Assembly: GCF_000828715.1 (NCBI RefSeq)
Contig: NZ_AP014583.1
Span: 2,540,001-2,604,000 of the forward strand
DNA: 64,000 bases
Source of the DNA: Winogradskyella sp. PG-2
GTDB taxonomy: Bacteria; Bacteroidota; Bacteroidia; Flavobacteriales; Flavobacteriaceae
Reading direction: 5' to 3'
The translations under genes and the position numbers were made by a program. This document shows positions 36,555 to 43,221 of the stretch, piece by piece. Below the pieces are notes generated by a model. The model did no database searches. It saw nothing but the letters and a program-made list of their open reading frames with translations, and was not told the DNA's origin. Position 1 is the stretch's first letter. Every line of letters starts with the position of its first letter.

Positions 36555-37027
36555 TTGTGCTTAGTGTTTTATTCATCGTGATTGTCCAATTTCTAGTTTT
36601 TATTCGGTCTGATTTTTTTCCAGTCCCAATATTTAGAATACAATTCATCGTGCAGCATTTCAGTATTTTCAGCTAACTCACTTGTTTTATCTACAAAACT
36701 AATTTCAGTCCATTTCCCAAGATTTTCATCTGGGTCCGAAGTTCCGTCAATAATATTTAGCAGTTCAAATAAAACTCCGGCAGAGTTATCTGCTAAAACT
36801 TTTCTCAATGCACCTTTTAAAATAGGGTCATTTTTTAATTTTTCCAGAGAAGATTTTTCCATTTCGGTTAAACCTCCATTTGGTGGATAAGTCAAAAAAT
36901 CAGTCGAGTTTCCTTTTTCCAATTCGTCAGCTGCGTATTCTGCATTTTCCTCAATTTTTTGTTGAAGAAAAAGCATTAAAGTATTGATATTATATTCTGA
37001 TAGTTTCATTTTTTCCATTAAGCACAA
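36555..37027 (-). mobile_element. Cassette 25 (small unknown protein)
   Basis: The ends GTTGTGCTTA and TAAGCACAAC are a perfect pair. Confidence 0.7.
36593..37018 (-). CDS. Unknown acidic helical protein
   Basis: The start at 37018 gives 141 residues (EKMKLSEYNINTLMLFLQQK...). The protein is acidic and mostly helical, without a signal peptide or membrane segment, and contains YAADELEKGN and WDWKKIRPNKN. Such compact acidic proteins in cassettes may be immunity or antitoxin proteins, but no family is recognised. The longer frame from 37063 adds the R226-encoded MRRASLRHTQWAL peptide and is not credible. Confidence 0.6.
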   Translation of the reverse strand: MEKMKLSEYNINTLMLFLQQKIEENAEYAADELEKGNSTDFLTYPPNGGLTEMEKSSLEKLKNDPILKGALRKVLADNSAGVLFELLNIIDGTSDPDENLGKWTEISFVDKTSELAENTEMLHDELYSKYWDWKKIRPNKN

Positions 37028-37253
37028 CGCCCACTGTGTATGGCGTAGTGAGGCGCGCCTCACGGAAAGCCATTGTTGCGCCTGATTAGCTATACACGCT
37101 GTTGTGTGTAGTATCGTTCGGAGTTCTCGTAGACTCGACTAAATATACATAAAATTGGCGAGGTGCAACAAACAGTGGGCGTTGGTATGTAATTAGTAGA
37201 AGGGCAGCGTTTGGAAAACGCGATTCTACGTGCCGTAGGCAATTACATACCAA
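37028..37253. repeat. R226 unit copy L
   Basis: Full-length copy at AGCACAA|C, with the private change GGTGCAACAAAC. Confidence 0.9.
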
Positions 37254-37294
37254 CGGTTTGTGTAAAATGCGTTTTAATGCATTTTTACACATTG
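37254..37294 (-). other. attC-like cassette junction S26 (41-bp class)
   Basis: A minimal hairpin differing from S12 by one base (ACACATTG against ACACCTTG). Confidence 0.66.
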
Positions 37295-37951
37295 TTAGAG
37301 TTCGTTATTGTTTACAATTTATATTTTTTATTAGTCAATAAGTGTGCTGCCCTTTTTTGTATTTTAAGAAAAGTACTTTCTTCTTTAAAACGCAAGATGA
37401 TATTCCTAGTCAAATCAGGATGTAGAAGCGCTATATTTTGTGCTTTTTTATTTCCATTTAACAAAATATTATCTATTAACTTTTCATTGAACCCGTTTTC
37501 TTCCAGATCAATCCGGTATGACTCTGAGGGCTGGTCAACAAGCCCAGGACCTTTTAAAATCCTAGGATCTTCGTAGTGAGGTAGTTTCCACATTAGGTCT
37601 TCTTCAAGCTTTTCCACAATTTCTAACCTGTCTCGACTTTCAAAAACAGTATGGATTTTTTCAAATTTCAAGTCCATACTTTTGGTTTTAGAACAATACA
37701 CTTCCAGTGCGTGGCGTACTTCGATATGATAGTATCCGTTTACATCAAGCGTGGGTGTCCACCACATAGCTATAAATTGATTCCGTAATTTACTATATAG
37801 TTTTAGTTGAAAATCAGTGTCCACCCATTCAATGTTTTCTTGGGTTATTTCATCTATTTCGCAAAATTCATTGTACAATACTTGCCAATCAGGATATACT
37901 CTTAAAGGTTGGTGTTTATACATTAAATAGTTTATTTAGAATGAACTCTAA
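37295..37951 (-). mobile_element. Cassette 26 (203-residue unknown, copy 2)
   Basis: Same perfect ends as cassette 12, GTTAGAGTTC and GAACTCTAAC. Confidence 0.72.
37312..37923 (-). CDS. Unknown 203-residue protein, copy 2
   Basis: Homologue of 23059-23670 with nine substitutions, for example VRHALE for VRPALE and KLIDN for KLMNN. It keeps the same length and no family is recognised. Because substitutions outnumber those between the two Fic copies, this pair probably separated earlier or arrived independently. Confidence 0.72.
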   Translation of the reverse strand: MYKHQPLRVYPDWQVLYNEFCEIDEITQENIEWVDTDFQLKLYSKLRNQFIAMWWTPTLDVNGYYHIEVRHALEVYCSKTKSMDLKFEKIHTVFESRDRLEIVEKLEEDLMWKLPHYEDPRILKGPGLVDQPSESYRIDLEENGFNEKLIDNILLNGNKKAQNIALLHPDLTRNIILRFKEESTFLKIQKRAAHLLTNKKYKL

Positions 37952-38072
37952 CGGACTCGTATAACCGTCAGTTACGGGTTTAAAGTTACTGTTTTTCGGT
38001 TGATCACTGACGCTCGCAATTCCGAGTGGATTCGGACGTAGTCGAATCCGCCGTAATTGCGGTTATACATTG
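37952..38072 (-). other. attC-like cassette junction S27 (120-bp class)
   Basis: Sister of S25. The arms are CGTATAACCGTCAGTTACGG and CCGTAATTGCGGTTATAC. It is found beside a duplicated cassette, as is S25. Confidence 0.7.
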
Positions 38073-38684
38073 TTGGCAAATCGTTTTTTAATTCATTCAT
38101 GGCATTAATAAACTTAATCCGTAAAAATATAGTCCGCCAATTATTAAAATTCCGACAAAATTTATTTTCAATTTCGTGTTTTTTAAATCAGTCCAAATCG
38201 ATTTAAATTTTTCTTTTTCCGACACAATAACTTTCGTGTTTGCAAGAAAGTCGCCAATTCGTCTTTCAGGATTTATTAGTCCAACAATAACTTCTAATGG
38301 CCAAGCAACACAAATGGTTAAATTCCGTACAAAGCATTGTAATTCATTCGCTGGTTTATTCGTTTTTCGGTCAATAACTTGAAAACCTAAAATCCGTTTT
38401 GCTGGACTTTTTGCATTGAAAAAGTCTTTATTTAAATAAATAAAAAAAGGAATAAAAACTAAAACTATTCCAATTCCGTTATTCAGACTGTCTTTCATTA
38501 ATGCTCCTAATCCAAAAATTAGAAATCCCAATGGAACAATTAAAAGACACATAATACAATGGTCTAAAAACATACTTAAAATTCGGTTAATTCTTGGGTT
38601 ATTATTCGCAACTTTAGAAATTTCTCCGACTATTATTCCATCGCTATTGTTATTTGTTTCTGTCATTTATCAAATGTTTGCCAA
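38073..38684 (-). mobile_element. Cassette 27 (RDD protein)
   Basis: The ends are GTTGGCAAA and TTTGCCAAC, the same as cassette 29. Confidence 0.68.
38097..38666 (-). CDS. RDD-family membrane protein
   Basis: The 189-residue protein has the RDD pattern Arg (NRILSMFLDH) and Asp in the first membrane helix. Three or four membrane segments follow (about 27-47, 58-78 and a C-terminal helix). The motif SPAKRILGFQVIDRKTNKPAN sits between helices. RDD proteins are thought to be transporters, some exchanging Na+/H+, but most are uncharacterised. Confidence 0.84.
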   Translation of the reverse strand: MTETNNNSDGIIVGEISKVANNNPRINRILSMFLDHCIMCLLIVPLGFLIFGLGALMKDSLNNGIGIVLVFIPFFIYLNKDFFNAKSPAKRILGFQVIDRKTNKPANELQCFVRNLTICVAWPLEVIVGLINPERRIGDFLANTKVIVSEKEKFKSIWTDLKNTKLKINFVGILIIGGLYFYGLSLLMP

Positions 38685-38910
38685 CGCCCACTGTGTATGG
38701 CGTAGTGAGGCGCGCCTCACGGAAAGCCATTGTTGCGCCTGATTAGCTATACACGCTGTTGTGTGTAGTATCGTTCGGAGTTCTCGTAGACTCTACTAAA
38801 TATACATAAAATTGGCGAGGTGCGACAAACAGTGGGCGTTGGTATGTAATTAGTAGAAGGGCAGCGTTTGTAAAACGCGATTCTACGTGCCGCAGGCAAT
38901 TACATACCAA
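38685..38910. repeat. R226 unit copy M
   Basis: Full-length copy at TTTGCCAA|C. It has the private change GACTCTACTAAA for GACTCGACTAAA, and the GCGTTTGTAAAACGC and GCCGCAGG variants. Confidence 0.9.
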
Positions 38911-39031
38911 CGTTTAAGCTATGGTTTCGTTACGGAATGACACGCAGTGTTATTCCGGTTAAGCACTAAAGATAGCAAAAGTGCAGGAATTTTCCAGCGG
39001 AAAATTCCCCCGTAATGAATTATAGCTGTTG
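38911..39031 (-). other. attC-like cassette junction S28 (120-bp class)
   Basis: The outer arms are AGCTATGGTTTCGTTACGG and CCGTAATGAATTATAGCT. The apical hairpin is GGAATTTTCC-AGC-GGAAAATTCC, a different sequence that is still paired. Confidence 0.7.
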
Positions 39032-39269
39032 TTAGCGACAGTGATTTATATTATTTATACACCATTAGCCGCTCCGCTATTCAGTCCAGCGTAGTTAAGC
39101 TGAAGAGCGACGCAGATACCAACGGCACAAATAGGGCAGACGCGGAACAAGTCCAAAGTCAAACGTAGTTTTTATAATTCCAGTTTTGCAGTTTTATCTT
39201 GCTTAAAAATCAAAAAAAAATCGCTGCGCGAGAAGGTTGGGAAAGTGTGCGAAAGTACATTGTCGCTAA
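39032..39269 (-). mobile_element. Cassette 28 (no gene)
   Basis: A 238-bp cassette with perfect ends GTTAGCGACA and TGTCGCTAAC and no credible gene. Internal ACCAACGGCACAAATAGGGC resembles the start of a junction arm, so two junctions may have fused with loss of the gene between them. Confidence 0.58.
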
Positions 39270-39495
39270 CGCCCACTGTGTATGGCGTAGTGAGGCGCGC
39301 CTCACGGAAAGCCATTGTTGCGCCTGATTAGCTATACACGCTGTTGTGTGTAGTATCGTTCGGAGTTCTCGTAGACTCGACTAAATATACATAAAATTAG
39401 CGAGGTGCGACAAACAGTGGGCGTTGGTATGTAATTAGTAGAAGGGCAGCGTTTGGAAAACGCGATTCTACGTGCCGCAGGCAATTACATACCAA
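39270..39495. repeat. R226 unit copy N
   Basis: Last full-length copy, at TCGCTAA|C, with the TTAGCGAGG and GCCGCAGG variants. Confidence 0.9.
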
Positions 39496-39614
39496 CGGAC
39501 TTGGCTATGAGTAGTTGCGTGGGTTAGCACTTAACTTAGCAAGTACGTACCAAACTGAAAATCCTCGTGGATTTTCAGAAGTAGGCGAGAACAAGCAATT
39601 ACTTATAGCCATTG
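39496..39614 (-). other. attC-like cassette junction S29 (120-bp class)
   Basis: The arms GGCTATGAGTAGTTGCG and AGCAATTACTTATAGCC pair fully. The apical hairpin is GAAAATCC-TCGT-GGATTTTC. Confidence 0.7.
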
Positions 39615-40225
39615 TTGGCAAATCGTTTTTATATTATAATAGTTTGTTCATTTTCCGTTCAATTTTTTTAATAAGATTTAAGCTTAATACATCATTCACG
39701 TATTCAACTTTTCCTTTTTTATCAATTATTATATTGTACGGATAATAAGGGATTTTGAATTTGTCAATCAATTTACCATCTGGCACTACTGTAAAATCAA
39801 GCTTGGTTGTTTCTAAAAACTTAATTAATGAATTTTTATCGTTCCAAGTGACAGCAAAAAACTCTACCGATTTATCTTTGAATTTCATCTTTAACGCATT
39901 TAAATCAGGAAATTCTTTAACACAAGGTTTGCATTGAATAAACCAAAAATTCATTACAATAATTTTCCTTTTAAAGATTCTAAAGTATGCTTATTACCAT
40001 TGATGTCCTCAAAGCTTAATTCATTCAATATAGAACCATCTATTTGCTTTCTTAATTCTTTTTTTTCTTTTTCAATGGCTTTATATTTCTCATTTAATTC
40101 CTTTTGTGATATTGATTTTTTCTCTTGACTAAAAGTTTTCAGTGAGACTAAAGCCAATATTATAAGAATTGAGGTTTTAAACTTCATATTTTAATTTTAT
40201 TTAGAGATTCTCAAATGTTTGCCAA
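39615..40225 (-). mobile_element. Cassette 29 (broken TlpA-like gene), right-hand limit of the array
   Basis: The ends are GTTGGCAAA and TTTGCCAAC. The sequence to its right (CCGCACTATATACATCTG) looks like the start of a further junction arm that has no partner, so the array ends here. Confidence 0.66.
39634..40187 (-). pseudogene. Secreted TlpA/ResA-like thioredoxin, split by a frameshift
   Basis: The upstream part (40187-39954) has a signal peptide (SILIILALVSLKTFSQ), a charged helix, and the start of a thioredoxin fold (FEDINGNKHTLESLKGK). The downstream part (39954-39634) continues the same fold with NFWFIQCKPC, carrying the redox CxxC, then VTWNDKNSLIKF. One more A in the run at 39963-39966 would fuse them. 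As read, the stop and the next ATG overlap in TAATG, so re-initiation could make a second fragment. It would belong to the periplasmic thiol reductases if intact. Confidence 0.78.
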
Positions 40226-40354
40226 CCGCACTATATACATCTGTAAATTTATATAATTTTAGTAAAATTCAAACTTTAGATCGTTTTATGTTTTGATGGC
40301 AACTAGCACTATGTTAATATAGGAAGAGTAATTAATATCAACTTTTTTATCAAC

Positions 40355-40396
40355 CAAAAAATAAAACCCTTGTATTTAAAATACATACAAGGGTTT
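40355..40396 (-). terminator. Rho-independent terminator, minus direction
   Basis: Stem AAACCCTTGTAT (40364-40375) pairs with ATACAAGGGTTT (40385-40396) around a nine-base loop, followed on the minus strand by TTTATTTTTTGG. It directly follows the tRNA-like remnant. Confidence 0.7.
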
Positions 40397-40397
40397 A

Positions 40398-40426
40398 TGG
40401 TGGAGCCAAGAGGAGTGAAGTCGAAC
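40398..40426 (-). pseudogene. tRNA 3'-end remnant at the array edge
   Basis: On the minus strand the segment ends CTCCTCTTGGCTCCACCA, which has the layout of a T-stem, acceptor strand and encoded CCA. A TTCGAC T-loop precedes it but is displaced by about five extra bases. No 5' half of a tRNA is present. The remnant plus terminator is what a partial tRNA left by an integrative element would look like. Confidence 0.5.
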
Positions 40427-40480
40427 TTTTTTGGGGAGGATTTAGCTATTTTTTAAATCAGTTATTTTATAATAGTACAA

Positions 40481-40627
40481 TTATTTACTATTTATAAAGT
40501 TGTTGAATTCCGTCTTTGCAGTTAGACTTTCAAAAAGAGAGACATGTCCACCACCAGTAATTTCAACAAACTGTCTGTTTTGACAGGTTGAGCAACTTAA
40601 TACGTCTTGTTTAAAAGTTGGCCACAT
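40481..40627 (-). pseudogene. C-terminal fragment of an alpha/beta hydrolase
   Basis: A 48-codon minus-strand frame from ATG at 40627 to TAA at 40481 reads QFVEITGGGHVSLFESLTAK and ends FNNFINSK. The GGGHVS block is the catalytic-histidine region and C-terminal helix of alpha/beta hydrolases. The rest of the gene is absent. The 186 bp from 40628 to 40813 hold no gene and presumably the promoter of the next operon. Confidence 0.5.
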
Positions 40628-40813
40628 GTTAAATATTCTATTTTTTTAACATGGGGTAAATTTTTTTTGGTACATTAACTGTAATTTTGATTTTAATCGT
40701 TATGATATCTTGTAAAATTTATTAAAAGTAAGATGAACATTTCATTAAATATCTATTAGCTCATTTCAAATTCTCAAGAGTTTCCCTAAACGTTAAATTT
40801 AATAAATACAAAT

Positions 40814-41824
40814 ATGAAAATTGCATTAAAAATTTCGTTTTTACTTTTCTTTTTTATCAGTTATTTGACTTATGCTCAAGGAGATGGGCCAGAAAGTCAT
40901 TTTCTAAAACCACAAAAAATGTGGGGTTTAAACATAAAATATCTAAACCTAAATCAGAACATGTCTGTAAACGGGGATTTACTGACACCGAATCTAAACC
41001 TAGAGATTAATTCCTTTCCCATAACACTTTTTCATGTCTTCTCAATTAAAGGGCAACATGCCGAAATTGTAGCTATGATGAATCCTACATCTATATCGTC
41101 AACCTTAGATTTACCAAATCCACTTGAGGACAGAGTTTTTGATAAAACAGCTTTCTCCGACGGATTTATTGGGTTAAAAGTTGGAATGGTTAATGGTAAA
41201 GCAATAAGCCTAGAAGATTATATGAAAGGTAAGATAAACTTTACAATGATGAGTTATTTTAGAATATGGTATTCTGGATCTTATGACAAGGATGAATTGG
41301 TAAATATAGGTACAAATAGAACTACTTTTGAATATGGGATCCCCACAACAATGTCTCTTTGGTCTAAAGGTAATTCCTCAACAAACCTCGAACTATTTCC
41401 AAGCATACGATTTTTTACAAAAAATAAAGATGTGTTAGTTAATCCTGTTTCAAATGCAAGTGTAGAAAGAACTCAAGCTCCTTTATTTGTTTTTGAGAAT
41501 CACATTATACATAACTTTAATAAAAAGTTACGTGCCACTTTAAATGGAAGATATCAGGTTGGTGGACAAACCACAACTGATGGGAGTAAAGATGGCAATT
41601 CTTTCAATAATTATGGAGCAACAATTGGTTTAGGTTATCAATTACATCCACTTATTTATTTACATGCAGATTATGGTGGCATTGTATTCGGAGGTGGTGA
41701 AGCAGAGTCTAACATGTTTAGATTTAACTTACAACTAAATTATTTAAAAATTAAAAAAATAAATAGTCATGAACAAGCTAAAATTTATAACCATTTTATT
41801 ATTAATCTTTTTCGTTTCATGTAA
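40814..41824 (+). CDS. Outer-membrane beta-barrel, MetA-pathway/transporter-like
   Basis: The 336-residue protein has a signal peptide ending LTYAQ and a long beta-rich body typical of the phenol_MetA_deg-type outer-membrane transporters (MWGLNIKYLNLNQNMSV, YGATIGLGYQLHPLIYLHADYGG in outline). A natural barrel end would be FRFNLQLNYLK. The last 20 or so residues read beyond this and overlap the next gene's start by 56 bp. It is the first gene of a plus-strand secretome operon and may supply small hydrophobic molecules. Confidence 0.72.
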   Translation: MKIALKISFLLFFFISYLTYAQGDGPESHFLKPQKMWGLNIKYLNLNQNMSVNGDLLTPNLNLEINSFPITLFHVFSIKGQHAEIVAMMNPTSISSTLDLPNPLEDRVFDKTAFSDGFIGLKVGMVNGKAISLEDYMKGKINFTMMSYFRIWYSGSYDKDELVNIGTNRTTFEYGIPTTMSLWSKGNSSTNLELFPSIRFFTKNKDVLVNPVSNASVERTQAPLFVFENHIIHNFNKKLRATLNGRYQVGGQTTTDGSKDGNSFNNYGATIGLGYQLHPLIYLHADYGGIVFGGGEAESNMFRFNLQLNYLKIKKINSHEQAKIYNHFIINLFRFM

Positions 41825-43202
41825 TAATGAAAAAAATAACAATTCAAGTACAAAGGAAATTTCAATTTCAAAAGCAGATTCAACAAAAGTAGCTTTAGTT
41901 ACTCAAGCATACATTTATGGTTATCCTATGATGACGATGGATTATACCCATAAAATATCATCAAATGTAGCGTCAGATAACGGTATGGGAAAAGGCCCTA
42001 TGAATCAATGGGGGAATATGCATAAATTCCCGAAAGCAGGCTTTACAGAAGTGGTTCGTCCTAATCTTGATACCTATTACAGTGTTATATATGCAGATTT
42101 AGGTGAAAGCCCTTTATACTTGCATATACCAGCTACAGAACGGTATTATCTCATGCCAATATTAAATGCTCATGGTGATGTAATTAAGTCTGTAGGATCA
42201 AGAACAACAGGGCAAGGTGCTGTAGATATCGCTTTGGTAGGTCCAACATATGATGGTGAAATTGATGATGATTTAACAGTAATTAGATCTACAACAAATC
42301 TTAATTGGATGTTAGGAAGAGTAGCTGTAAAAAATAATGAAGATGGTAAAGTTGAAATAGCAAATTTTCAATCTAAATTAATTGCTCGTCCTCTTTCTGA
42401 ACGTAACAACAAAAATTATGTAAATCCTAAAGGAATAATTAACCCTGATTATTTAAATAAAGTTCCTATGGATGAAGTAGATAATAAAGATATTACCACC
42501 TATTTAAATGAAGTCATGCAATTAATGATAGATAACCCCGGTTATGCTACTGATAAACCTTTACTAGAAAAATTAAAAACCATTGGATTTGAGCCTGGAG
42601 GTGATTTTAAATTGGATCAATTTAATTCCCAAACACAAGAAATGGTAAAGAAAGTACCTTCAATAGTCCAAGGACTATTTTCAAAAATGACTGCAAATCC
42701 ACCCTCAGAAAACCTTCAAAATGGATGGAATGTAATTACATCTGGTTTAGGAGAATATGGTACAGAATATTTTTTAAGAGCTTATGTTACAAAAATTGGT
42801 TATGGTGCAAATCAGTCTGTAGATGCTATATATCCAAACTCTGCAGTAGATTCTGAGGGGAATAATTATAATGGATCCAATAAATATGTATTACATTTTA
42901 ATGCTGACCATATGCCTCCTGTAAACGGGTTTTGGTCTTTAACCATGTATGATAAAAAAGGATTTTTAGTTGACAATGCTATTGATAGATACAACTTAGG
43001 GGGTATGAAAGACCTTACGTATAACAAAGATGGTTCTCTAGATATATTTATTCAAGCGGAAGAACCTGAAAAATTAAAAACAAACTGGTTGCCTAGTCCA
43101 CAAGCCGGTGAAGCATTTGAATTAACGTTTAGAATGTATTACCCAAAAGAAAATGTTATAGACAGATCCTATAAAATGCCTGGAGTTAAAAAAGTTAAAT
43201 AG
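41769..43202 (+). CDS. DUF1254/DUF1214 lipoprotein 1
   Basis: The 477-residue protein has lipobox FFVSCNN near residue 18. The N-terminal DUF1254 domain begins TQAYIYGYPMMTMDYTHK and has a typical QWGNMHKFPKAGFTEVVRPNLDTYYS stretch. The C-terminal DUF1214 domain includes VLHFNADHMPPVNGFWSLTMYDKKGF. The family has no proven enzyme activity. Pairs of these proteins commonly sit beside outer-membrane barrels. It starts inside the end of the preceding barrel gene, so the two are translationally linked. Confidence 0.88.
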   Translation: MNKLKFITILLLIFFVSCNNEKNNNSSTKEISISKADSTKVALVTQAYIYGYPMMTMDYTHKISSNVASDNGMGKGPMNQWGNMHKFPKAGFTEVVRPNLDTYYSVIYADLGESPLYLHIPATERYYLMPILNAHGDVIKSVGSRTTGQGAVDIALVGPTYDGEIDDDLTVIRSTTNLNWMLGRVAVKNNEDGKVEIANFQSKLIARPLSERNNKNYVNPKGIINPDYLNKVPMDEVDNKDITTYLNEVMQLMIDNPGYATDKPLLEKLKTIGFEPGGDFKLDQFNSQTQEMVKKVPSIVQGLFSKMTANPPSENLQNGWNVITSGLGEYGTEYFLRAYVTKIGYGANQSVDAIYPNSAVDSEGNNYNGSNKYVLHFNADHMPPVNGFWSLTMYDKKGFLVDNAIDRYNLGGMKDLTYNKDGSLDIFIQAEEPEKLKTNWLPSPQAGEAFELTFRMYYPKENVIDRSYKMPGVKKVK

Positions 43203-43221
43203 GATATTAAAGTAAATAATC

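Noticed and set aside
14943..37292. Six or more short minus-strand frames sharing the sequence RPLVCNCLRHVESRFPNAALLL
   Set aside because: They are translations of R226 (minus strand), vary only where the DNA repeat varies, and have no start signals or family match. Treated as non-coding repeat.
1945..39495. R226 copies as a CRISPR array
   Set aside because: Copies are 226 bp, separated by 0.4-12 kb containing full genes, with no short uniform spacers and no cas genes.
1945..39495. R226 as an ordinary MITE
   Set aside because: It sits always at the same AA|C point of cassette junctions, in one orientation, with no target-site duplication other than the shared core. It is nevertheless possible if the target is the site itself.
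1..40226. Toxin-antitoxin pairs among cassettes
   Set aside because: Fic is autoinhibited by its own motif, and small acidic proteins lack recognised antitoxin folds or a paired toxin in the same cassette.
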